A stretch of 64,000 bases of DNA from Pseudopyrenochaeta lycopersici (taxonomy: Eukaryota > Ascomycota > Dothideomycetes > Pleosporales > Pseudopyrenochaetaceae): positions 186,001 through 250,000 of the forward strand of contig NHZP01000036.1 of the NCBI GenBank assembly GCA_003313425.1, read 5' to 3'. The notes under the pieces were generated by a model that made no database searches, had not been told where the DNA came from, and saw only the letters and a program-made list of their open reading frames with translations. Shown here in pieces: positions 55,301 through 64,000 of this stretch. The translations under genes and the position numbers were made by a program. Positions within the stretch are counted from its first letter, which is position 1. The number at the start of each line of letters is the position of its first letter.

Positions 55301-58087
55301 CAGTGATGCATTGAATCCGGGCCGCTTCAACGCTGATTCAATGAATCTGAATCGCAGTCCCGCTTCAGATTCAATGAATCAGGGCCTGCGTCAGAATCAG
55401 TTGGTTCAATACATATAACTTAGATAGACCGTGATAGGTTCTGCGCTGAGCTTAGTAGGTTCCACGTCAGACAGGTACAGCCAATCCCTGTGCCAAGATT
55501 ACTCTTAGACGAAACAACGCCGCAACTAATAGGTTGTATAGTTTTAGACAGTTTTGTATTAGTTATAACGCTAGCTCCTCCTTTATTTAAGTCCTTTTTA
55601 GTTCTTTTAACCCGCCTTTAATAAGATTACTATTTACAAGTGCCTATCAAAGTTCCATTTACACGCTGCGATCTTAATATCGTTATAACATGCCTTCTTA
55701 GAGCCCTCTAGCAGCTAAAGCGCCTGTTTATAACCTTTCTAGCGATGACGAGAGCGACGCCCCTTCTACTGCTCTTGCTGCCGTAGAAAACGACCCTCCA
55801 GAGGCCAATAGCGAGGTGAACAGTAGCCAGACCAAGAAACGTACTCGTGGGGTTGTTTTAACAGATATTTAGGCCGCAGCTCATGAACTAAAGGAGGGAG
55901 AGGAGCCTAAGGATAAGCATAGCCATCAATAGTTCTATTGCTCGATTTGTAAGTAGAAGGGTGCCGCTTCATACCATATACGAACGCACCTTTGTTCGCA
56001 TAATATACGGATTAACGATGCTCAACCTCTAGCTAAAAAAAGAGCAATAGACAGAGCAATATCAGGCTTACCTGGGTTCTTTGACCGCTAGAAGGCGAAG
56101 CAAGAAGGTCGTGATCTTACAGAGGAGAAATACCTTAGCAACACAATTAATAAGCCCGCGTTTCTAGAGGCCCTGGTACAGCTTATTAGTAAGCACTCAC
56201 TACCGCTTAGCATAGTTAAATAGCCAGAGTTTTACGCGCTTATTGCTTCCGTTAACTACGTAGCCGCGAACGTAGTTAAAGCAAGCCGCAATAAAGTTCC
56301 AGACCTCCTTAAGTTAAGCTTCTTTATGCACAAAGACCAAATTAAGACACGGCTTCAAGAATTACTTACCTGGATACACTTCTCTATTAATATGTAGAGT
56401 TCTCTAAGAAAGACTGGCGTGCTAGGAGTTGTAGCTCACTTCATAGACAAGTCCTTAAAAAAGGTTGAAAAGGCGCTTTTAGCTCTCAGAGAACTGCCTG
56501 GTACTCACAGTGGTGAAGCTTAAGCTGAACACGTTCTACAAGTTATTAATAAGTATAATCTTATTGACAAGATTGGCTTCTTTACTCTTGACAACCACGG
56601 TGCAAATAATACAATGCTACGAGCGGTCGCACGCTCTATCTCACGCCTTGATCCTACACGGTGTCGAATTCGCTGTAACGGCCACATTATTAACCTCGTC
56701 GTACAATCATTCTTGTTTAGAAAAGACAAAGAAGCTACAGAAGAAGCTATCTAGCAGATCGGCGAGCTTTCAAAGCAAGAGCAGAAGGGCAGCAGGGAGA
56801 GACTACAAACAGCTGCTGAATGGAGAAAGCTTAGCCCACTTAGAAAGTTACACAACCTTATGATCTAGATACACTCTTCTACAAGACTCTACTAGGCCTA
56901 GGTTCGGCTTACTAGCCGTATAATACCTAGAGACAACAAGACAAGGTGGAATTTATGGTAGTTGATAATACACGTAGCGCTTAAGCTCCGTAAAGAGATG
57001 AATAACTTTGTACAAGACCACTGATTAGAGGATGGAATTAAAGAGGATTATTTAGATCCAAATGATTGGCAAGAACTAATAGAACTTTACGACTTCCTTC
57101 TCCCGTTCTAGGAGATTACACAGGGCACGCAATTCGATATTTCAAGCCTTAATTAGGCTCTGTCAGCAATGGACTTCCTACACCTCTATTTTACTTCCTA
57201 ATCTGCTCTATACAAAGACCACAAAGATCTCGCAATAGAGAACCGCCTTGTGACTAGTTAGTTCAAGTTTGGAGAGTACTACAAAATGACAGAAGAGTCT
57301 CTAGCTTATGCTGCCGCAATTCTTCTGTATCCTTTACTTCGTAAAGCTTGTCTCTAGAACTTAGATTTATAGGAGAAAACCGACATTAATAGGGCAATTC
57401 GGGAGGTTAGAAAACTATGGAAAGATCACTTTAAGCTAGCTATAGAGCAGCGCTCTACTCAAGATACGCTAGAAACGCCATACGAGCGATAGAAGCGCGA
57501 GAGGTATTTAAATATAGGTGTTGGTAGTACAATAGGTGATGACTTTGAGCGTTTTATTATAGTATGTTTGCTGAATGTTCTTTATAGTTAAGCTAATTAA
57601 TTCTACAGGCTACTCCTTATTCTATTGGTGAACAGTCTCCTCTTAAATACTAGCTTGAGCCAACGCAGCAGAAGACGTATCCTGAACTTAGTTTAATGGC
57701 CATCACAATATTCTCTATACCCGCGATGTCCGCAGAGGTGGAGCGTGTATTTAGTAGTTCTCGGCGTACAATCTCATGGGATCGAACGAGGCTTTTAATC
57801 AAGACGCTAGAGATGCTGGAGTGCTTAAAGTATTGGATCACGAGTGGGCTTTCTTATAAGACTTTTCTGACAGATAAGGCGGTTTAGAGGGCTATAGAGT
57901 CTACGGAACAGGAGCTTGCGTGACTAGAGGCTAAATTAGAAGGTAACAAGTCATAATACTACTGCTACACCGTACATCATACATCACCGCTTCAAATTAG
58001 TGAATCAAACTGAATCCGATCCCTGATTCAATGAATCATCCTGAAGCATGCTCTGCTTCAGGATCAGTGCGGTTCAATGCATCACTG
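55301..58087 (+). mobile_element. hAT-A element, complete, 8-bp target duplication
   Basis: 2787 bp. Ends CAGTGATGCATTGAA at 55301 and TTCAATGCATCACTG ending at 58087 are inverted repeats. CTGTGGAG flanks both sides (55293-55300, 58088-58095). Subterminal repeats GATTCAATGAATC and TGAATC lie inside both ends. An 8-bp duplication and CAGTG/CACTG ends are hAT hallmarks. Confidence 0.95.
55690..57956 (+). pseudogene. hAT-A transposase, many TAG stops
   Basis: ATG 55690 to TAA 57954 with an intron at about 57562-57608. BED finger FYCSICK then HIRTHLCSHN; catalytic region LTWIHFSINM and FFTLDNHGANN; RCNGHIINLVVQ; dimerisation region SLMAITIFSIPAMSAEVERVF. More than 20 stops, nearly all TAG at sites where hAT-B has Gln or Trp, with little frameshifting. 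This is the pattern of RIP, not of random decay. Confidence 0.9.
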
Positions 58088-59582
58088 CTGTGGAGTGCGC
58101 CAAAATCATAAGAGCTTACAAGCAATAGTTGCTTACTTCGTAGACTCAGACACTTGCAAGGCCCAAAAGGCACTACTTTCGCTGAGAGAGCTGCCTGGCA
58201 CTCACCGTGGAGAGGCTCAAGCAGAGATCTTTATAAGCGTTATTAAGCAATACGGTGTTAAGGATCGAATAGGCGTGTTTACGCTTGACAATGACTATAG
58301 CAACGATTCAATGCTACGAGCTATCGCAAAATTAATACCTCAATTTGAACCTACACAACACCGCCTACGCTGCAATGGCCACATCATCAACCTCGCTGTA
58401 CAAGCCCTCCTCTTTGGCAAATATAAAGAGGCGTCGGAGGAGGCGGAGTGGCGTAAGTTAGGGGCTATTGGGATGCTCCATAACCTTGTGATCTATACAA
58501 GGTCGTCAGATCAGCTCTATCAGTCCTTCCGTCGTCAAGCCGGCCGCATGATACCTCGCGACAACAAGACACGCTAGAATAGCTGGTATCTTATGATCCA
58601 CGTCGCTCTTAGTCTCCATGGCAAGATTAACAACTTTATTGACACACGGATAAACGCAGAGCCCTCTCTACTACTTGAATATCTCCTTCCAAGTCACTGG
58701 CAGGAGCTACAAGCGCTACACGACTTCCTTGACCCCTTCTACGAGGCCACTAAGGATACTGAATGGGATACTTCTACGCTAGATCAGGTGCTTAGTGGCA
58801 TGGACTTCCTTCTTACTCACTAAGACGAGGCGGAGCAGAAATATAAGAGTAATAGGGTGATGATGGACCGTCTTCTGACAAGCTGGTACAAATTTGACGA
58901 CTACTACAAGCTTACAGATGATGCTCCTGTCTATGTAGCTTCTCTCCTTCTTCACCCAAGCCTCCGCGGGCGATATTTAACGTATCAGCGGGCTCATCAA
59001 TCTAACTACATTGACCCAGCGATCAACGCGGCTCGTAAGCTCTGGGGTAACTACAAAACAGCCTTATCTACAGAGCCAAAACCTCAAGAAGAGCTCTCAG
59101 CTTATCAGCAGTGGAAGCGAAGAGTCTATTCACAGGATGAGGCCGAAGAAGGTGATGAATTCGAGCGTTTTATCAAGGTTTGTATTCAGCAAATATTTTA
59201 TCCGCAGCGCAAGTAACATCTCTTCCACCTCAGGCTCCTCCACTCCGCACTCGAATGGTGGCTCTAGCAACGGCAACAACACACCTATCCCGACCTATCA
59301 CGTCTCGCAATCGATGTCTTCTCTATCCCACCAATGTCAGCTGAGGCAGAGAGAGTGTTCAGCGGCGCGCGGAGAACACTAAGCTGGGAGAGGGCAAGGC
59401 TGTCAGCTCGTACGATCGAGCGTTTAGAGTGTTTGAAGAATTGGTTGACGAGCAAGCTATCACATGGCATATTCTTAAAGCAGGAAGGCAATATCATATG
59501 GGCCGAGGACGTTGAGTTGATGATTAAACAAACAGAGAGAGAGATTACAGAGTCTCATGCTTCAAAAGCGAGAGGAGAGTAG
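58088..59582 (+). pseudogene. hAT-B transposase, C-terminal part
   Basis: Continues hAT-B after the insertion; one extra base just after the target (58105-58108, four A) shifts the frame, which then reads SLQAIVAYFVDSDTCKAQ, VFTLDNDYSNDSMLRAIAK, RCNGHIINLAVQALLFGK, a TAG at 58576, a TAA at 58821, and intron 59178-59233. It ends with the dimerisation region FSIPPMSAEAERVFSGARRT. Far fewer stops than hAT-A although it must be older at this site. Confidence 0.85.
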
Positions 59583-60548
59583 ATAGTAAGTCTACAGAGC
59601 AATTAATCGTGCGAATCGGCGAATCTAATCATAACCACAGGGTTCGATTCACAATTAATCTGAATCGGGGGCATGATTCAGATTCAAAAGATTATATACA
59701 TCCCTGCCCAATCCACCCCAAGAGCTGCCCGTGAGAGGCCTTTCTTCGTTGGTGGGTGTGTAGAGTATCTGCTAGCATGTATGGTGCTACACTATCGCCC
59801 TCAATATTCAAGACGGGAGCGAATAAGAAGGTGGAATCTGAATGCTAGACAATGCCACTCCCAAGCCAGCCACGGAAGCCCAGGCATGCCCTCATTGTCC
59901 CCGGGCCTTGAAATGGCGCCGAGGAGAAGCCTGTACGCCGTTCGGCTGGACGGCCCACATGGGGTCCCAGTTACGACCTGATTGAATTGTCGTATACGTA
60001 TACAAATACGAGGCATCGTATTCAAGGGTTTGTTTGCAAGGTACAAATCCAAATGCCGACAGTGAAACTAGTCTGCTTCGGCGAACAATAGCCGTTGCCG
60101 AGACCATCACCATTAATCTATAATGCTCGCGAATGTCGATAATCAGCCAGGACGGGAGCGAGAGAAAGCAGGAGGGTAGTTCTTAGTGCACGTGGCTTAT
60201 CCTCGTGCTTTACACAGATCAAACATGGCTAGACATCGTTCCCCTACGCTGCGCTTCCATACTGGGCACGCTCCTCTTAGCGCCTTCCCCGCATATTTCC
60301 TGTGATGAAAGTATAGCCCCATGAGTCTCAAGAACTTGGGATCTGAGTACCATACTCAACCTGGATTCCACAGGCTAGGCTGAGAACCCTGGTGTAAAAA
60401 TGCAGTCTTCTCCACACACCCCAGCTCTGGTCGTAGAGAACACCATGTACGCGTGAAAGTATTTAGGCCGGTATCATCCCAAGTTGTACCTTGTTTATTT
60501 GGAGAGCACACAAGTTATAGACGTTCATCGCCAGATGTCTTGCTGCCA
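59583..60548. other. Non-coding interval
   Basis: Starts with hAT-B subterminal GATTCAGATTC words (to about 59690). Holds the dispersed repeat 59983-60136. The rest lacks a gene until 60549. Confidence 0.45.
59983..60136. repeat. Dispersed repeat, inverted copy of 48719-48865
   Basis: Same blocks in reverse complement. Present at the far side of the GH79/hAT region. Confidence 0.65.
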
Positions 60549-60743
60549 ATGAAGTCATTTCAACCTTGTCTAGGCTTCCTTATGAGCCTTCTTTTTTCCT
60601 CCAAATACTGCGCAGTACAGGCTACGAACGCGACCAGCAAATGGTACAATTCACCCTGGGGCAACTTTCAAACCAATCTCCGCGTCATTGACGCGGGCTT
60701 GGACGTCGAAGAAGTTGCCAGCTTCATTGAGAATTACGGGGCG
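60549..60743 (+). pseudogene. 5' end of a secreted-protein gene cut by hAT-C
   Basis: ATG 60549 starts the signal-peptide-like MKSFQPCLGFLMSLLFSS, then WYNSPWGNFQTNLRVIDAGL and DVEEVASFIENYGA, where the hAT end CAGTG begins. The FQTNLR(V/E)IDAG-type start resembles fungal proteins annotated as glycoside-hydrolase-like, but 65 residues are not enough to name it. The ORF runs 43 codons into the transposon. The right flank of hAT-C does not continue this protein, so the rest is lost. Confidence 0.5.
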
Positions 60744-63700
60744 CAGTGTTCGAAACGGATGGAGGTAAATCCACCTCCATGGACCTCCATCCATTTCCAG
60801 AGAGCCATGGAGGTTTGGAAGGACCTCTTGGCGTATGAGAGACGTTTCAGCTATCCTTTTGGGGAATACTGAAGCTATAGTCGCCGCAGTGAAGTGGATA
60901 GTTGGCCTGTGCTCAGCGGTGATTCTTACGTTGTCTCATCCATCTCATCAGCGATTCTCTCCATTCCCTCACTCACTGACCTCTATTTCGCCCAGTACCT
61001 AATCAAATGCCGCCAGAGGGGTCGCAATCGTCTTATCAGGCTGCTATCCAGTCGAGAAAGCGAACTCGATCATCCCTTGACGCTCCTTCGCCCTCTGCAC
61101 AACCGCCATCTGATGGAGCTGACTTGACCTCGGATGAAGAGTCACTCACGGAGCTGGAGTCTGAGAACGTTCTGGTCCCTACTAGGCTGCAGCGCACCAA
61201 TAAGGATAGTAGACCTGTTTTTCAATCGCCTTTCGACTACTCCTGGGTGGATTTTGATGATCCGGCGCTTGACGGCCTCACTCTGCCATCAAAGGCTATC
61301 AAGACTCGCGCATGGTGGTGGAAGTACGGAGTGCCTCTCGAGGCTCGAGTGGATCAAGGCAATGGCCGGAGGGCTATTCTAACCTATTTCTTATGCCATA
61401 CGTGTTATACGATTGGCCGGAGGTCAACCTGCAAGCTTAATATCACCAAAGGCCGCTGCAGTGCCCGAGATCACTTTAGAAACCTCCATCATACGACCTT
61501 CGAGATAGAGAAAGACCTTCCTCACGACGCCCAATTTGACGACGAAACTCTCCTAGATAGGCTAGATAGAAACGACCCTGTGCAGCGCCGGATCCTGAAC
61601 GAGCTCACCCAGTTATTTAATCAAGATATCTCTAACAAGGACCTCCTAAGATGGGTGGTTTTCGACAACATCCCCTTCTATAAGCTTCAGAGCTCCTATT
61701 TTCGAACACTACTCTCTCGCCTAACGCCCTTTTCGAATCGATCAAGATTGCCAACTGATCGCACAGTCCAGAGGTGGGTTATGCAAGAGTTTAAGCAGCA
61801 TAAGGCGGATATTAGGAAGCTTCTTACAAGCTCTTGCAGCCAAATCCACCTGTCCTTTGACGTCTGGACTTCCCGAAGGATAAAGGCTCTTAATGGTGTT
61901 GTCGCTCACTGGGTTGACAAAGATGGCAAGTGCCAATCAGCTCTTTTAGCTCTTACAGAGTTAGCTGATACTCATGGTGGAAAAGAGCTCTGCACTGACG
62001 TTCTAAGAGTTATCAACGACTACGGGATTCAAGAGAGGATTGGTTACTTTGTACTAGATAACGCCACAAATAACGATAAGGCAGTAGAGCTTATTTGCAA
62101 GGAGCTCTGCTTGAATCCTCGCTGGCGCCGCCTCCGTTGTTCTGGCCATATAATTAATATTGTCGCCAAAGAGGTCCTCTGGGGAGCAGACTACGAGATG
62201 TTTGAGAACGTTGTCGCCAATATTAATAACCTAAAATATGAGGTTACCGCATGGCGAAAGAAGGGCCCAATTGGCCATCTCGCGACTATTGTTCGATGGA
62301 TTCGAAGGTCTCCAGGACGACTTCAACGGTTCAATAACGCCCAAAAGACTATATGGGAAGAGAGTCATCCAAATGCTTCTGGCGATCCCCAGATTCTTAG
62401 CCTTATTATGAATAACTCGACTCGATGGAATTCAACCTACGACATGATCGTACGCGCCCTAAGGCTCCGTAGAGCAATTGAGCACTTCCTAGACCTTGAG
62501 ACACTCCGTCTTAAATATCTGGTAAAAGAGCGGGTCGAAAAACCCCTCTCTGAGCGGCCTGAGGACTCAGTGACGAGGATCATTCTCCAGAATCGTATGA
62601 AGCCTGACGACTGGGCGATTATTGCAGAGATTGCAGAGCTACTCGAGCCCTTTAAAGACGGAACTAAGAAGCTTGAAAGTAGGCCAAACGAGGCCTCTGC
62701 AAGTGGATTCGCAGACGTTGTACCTGTCCTGAAGATCCTCCTTGAGAATCTCGAGAAACTGAAGCTCCATTACGCTGAATATCCCCCTGATCGGCCAGTC
62801 TGGGTGGCAATTGAGCAGGCTTGGCAGAAAGCAAGTTACTACTATAGAATCACCGACCGCACGCCCGCCTACACAGCGGCGATCCTCCTTAATCCTCGCC
62901 TTAAGCGGCAATATTTGGAGCGAGAATGGGGCCTTGAAGACGCTCAGAGCGGTGTTGCTCTCGTCAAAGAGCTATACCAAAAGGAGTATGAGGAACTACT
63001 AATCTCTGGGCCATTAATCTCATCCCAGGAGGCTCTCTCAGAGATATCCGGCAACCGACGACGACGCAAGAAACCAAAGTTTCGTCAAATTGATGAAGCT
63101 CTTGAGGAGACTCGAAAGATCTCCCTTGCACCTATGATTGAGAGTGAGCTCGATAGCTATCTTGCTGATCGCCTCGAGCACAACTCTACCTTAGCGCCCT
63201 TTGAATTCTGGATGAGGCCTTCCGTCAAAGCTCAGTACCCGCGCCTCTCGCGGATGGCGATTGATATCCTCTCTATCCCGGCCATGAGCAGTGAGGCAGA
63301 GAGGATCTTCAGCTTGGCCGGCAACATGATCTCCCCGCGTAGAGCTCGCCTAAGAGAGGACTCAGTAGAAGCCTCTATTTGCCTCGCTAACTGGGGGAGA
63401 AATGGGTTGGTAGAGATAGGAGAGCACACTCAGGAGCTTCGTGGCAGTCAGATGGCCAATATCTTTAATAACAGCGGTGACGATCTCCCATTTCAACTAG
63501 AGCTGGATCCTCGCGATGAGATAGTCCTCTTTAAAGAGTCTCTCTACTCCGACAATAGCAGCTAGGTTAGCAATTAGATAGCCATTCAAAATCCATCATA
63601 TCTAGCTTAACCAAACGAGTTCATGTGACCTTAGCTCTTTACTTGATATTCACTGTTTATTTAAGGTTTTCATTATGTAGATTGTAAACATTGGGCGTGT

Positions 63701-63798
63701 CATATGGGTGGACCCAATGAGCTTGGCAATCCATCCAAACCTCCATGGATTTATGGATATGGAGGTGGAGGATCCTCCTCCATCCATTTCGAACACTG
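60744..63798 (+). mobile_element. hAT-C element with intact transposase
   Basis: 3055 bp. Left end CAGTGTTCGAAACGGATGG (60744) and right end complement CCATTTCGAACACTG (to 63798) form inverted repeats extended by GGAGG-rich subterminal words. Flanking octamers ACGGGGCG and ACTATGAG differ, so no intact 8-bp duplication is seen. Confidence 0.85.
61007..63565 (+). CDS. hAT transposase, full length, intact
   Basis: 852 aa from ATG 61007. BED-type zinc finger C130-x2-C133 with H156 and H161. Catalytic Asp D285 in LSFDVWTSRR and D351 in FVLDNATNND. RRLRCSGHIINIVAKEVLWG region. C-terminal hAT dimerisation (about 735-800) with YPRLSRMAIDILSIPAMSSE and ERIFSLAGN, catalytic Glu near 763-765. No stop, frameshift or obvious intron, and low RIP load compared with all other DNA elements here. 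It could be an active autonomous copy. The truncated hAT at 3.6-5.1 kb is a close relative. Confidence 0.95.
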   Translation: MPPEGSQSSYQAAIQSRKRTRSSLDAPSPSAQPPSDGADLTSDEESLTELESENVLVPTRLQRTNKDSRPVFQSPFDYSWVDFDDPALDGLTLPSKAIKTRAWWWKYGVPLEARVDQGNGRRAILTYFLCHTCYTIGRRSTCKLNITKGRCSARDHFRNLHHTTFEIEKDLPHDAQFDDETLLDRLDRNDPVQRRILNELTQLFNQDISNKDLLRWVVFDNIPFYKLQSSYFRTLLSRLTPFSNRSRLPTDRTVQRWVMQEFKQHKADIRKLLTSSCSQIHLSFDVWTSRRIKALNGVVAHWVDKDGKCQSALLALTELADTHGGKELCTDVLRVINDYGIQERIGYFVLDNATNNDKAVELICKELCLNPRWRRLRCSGHIINIVAKEVLWGADYEMFENVVANINNLKYEVTAWRKKGPIGHLATIVRWIRRSPGRLQRFNNAQKTIWEESHPNASGDPQILSLIMNNSTRWNSTYDMIVRALRLRRAIEHFLDLETLRLKYLVKERVEKPLSERPEDSVTRIILQNRMKPDDWAIIAEIAELLEPFKDGTKKLESRPNEASASGFADVVPVLKILLENLEKLKLHYAEYPPDRPVWVAIEQAWQKASYYYRITDRTPAYTAAILLNPRLKRQYLEREWGLEDAQSGVALVKELYQKEYEELLISGPLISSQEALSEISGNRRRRKKPKFRQIDEALEETRKISLAPMIESELDSYLADRLEHNSTLAPFEFWMRPSVKAQYPRLSRMAIDILSIPAMSSEAERIFSLAGNMISPRRARLREDSVEASICLANWGRNGLVEIGEHTQELRGSQMANIFNNSGDDLPFQLELDPRDEIVLFKESLYSDNSS

Positions 63799-64000
63799 AC
63801 TATGAGACGTACTCATCCTTTTTCTAACGCCAGGTTCAACCAAGGAAAGTAAGAGAAAGTCATATTGATAGTCTCCATTCGTTTGCGTCTTCTTCCTCCG
63901 CGCTTGTAGTGCCTTACTCATTCTATCATAACTGTCAAGCATCCTTTGGGAATTGGACAGTCGTTTTGACAACATCAATACCAGGCTTCCACTGCTTTAT
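63799..64000 (-). other. Right flank of hAT-C with a possible truncated coding end
   Basis: On the minus strand an open frame reads MLSKRLSNSQRMLDSYDRMS and YDFLLLSLVEPGVRKRM up to the transposon. It looks protein-like but no family is recognised and both ends are cut off by the window or the insertion. Confidence 0.3.

Noticed and set aside
43554..57956. Reassignment of TAG to an amino acid, suggested by TAG-rich open frames
   Set aside because: Intact genes in the window use TAG as a true stop (for example the NmrA-like gene and the MFS transporter), and stops appear only in repeats. RIP explains them better.
1..64000. Starship giant element or tyrosine recombinase cargo region
   Set aside because: No DUF3435-type captain gene or other cargo hallmark genes were seen. 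The window can be explained by ordinary copia, hAT, Tigger and MULE elements.
1..64000. tRNA or rRNA genes
   Set aside because: I saw no sequence with a convincing tRNA A/B-box pair or rRNA core. The tRNA-like word at 24949 is a primer-binding site. A tRNAscan-SE run would settle this.

Overview
The window is nuclear DNA of a filamentous ascomycete (Pezizomycotina). This rests on short GT-AG introns (about 40-120 nt, most about 50-60 nt, with CTAAC/CTGAC-like branch sites), fungal gene families (Zn2Cys6 and C2H2 regulators with a fungal middle-homology region, NmrA-like reductase, GH79, DUF3455, MFS sugar transporters) and transposable elements carrying mainly CpA-type C-to-T / G-to-A nonsense changes, as expected from RIP (repeat-induced point mutation). 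I cannot name the species.

Layout. 1-6.5 kb: a Ty1/copia polyprotein, its 3' LTR, and a 5'-truncated hAT transposase. 6.6-8.0 kb: an intact seven-exon SDR-type gene. 8.2-12.2 kb: a Tigger/pogo relic, solo LTRs and copy A of a 1-kb segmental duplication. 12.4-16.1 kb: an epoxide hydrolase and an NmrA-like reductase, divergently transcribed. 17.4-21.6 kb: copy B of the duplication leading into a broken C2H2+Zn2Cys6 regulator, then a cluster of solo LTRs. 21.9-22.3 kb: a three-exon gene for a six-cysteine secreted protein of 100 aa. 24.6-28.9 kb: a second copia element that has lost protease and integrase. 29.4-34.5 kb: two divergent regulators (C2H2-type and Zn2Cys6-type) sharing a 210-bp promoter. 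35.1-40.2 kb: a relic and a frameshifted MFS sugar transporter with a Tigger relic between them. 40.6-47.7 kb: a MULE relic and two abutting Tigger elements. 49.2-50.9 kb: an intact GH79 beta-glucuronidase-like gene. 51.2-52.3 kb: a Tigger relic. 53.5-54.2 kb: a DUF3455 secreted protein. 54.6-59.6 kb: one hAT inserted into another. 60.5-63.8 kb: an intact hAT that cuts off a secreted-protein gene.

The host genes form a sparse set of redox/hydrolase enzymes, regulators, transporters and secreted proteins among transposons, as in accessory or subtelomeric compartments. The oxidoreductases, epoxide hydrolase and broken regulator between 6.5 and 20 kb could be the remains of a metabolic cluster. 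The 29-40 kb block could be a regulator-plus-transporter unit. Both are inferences from gene content only. I found no wholly new molecular system. The most informative results are intron-resolved gene models that add up to exact codon counts (SDR, epoxide hydrolase, NmrA, Zn2Cys6 regulator, secreted protein, GH79), three otherwise good host genes each off by one base, and a readable insertion history from target-site duplications.
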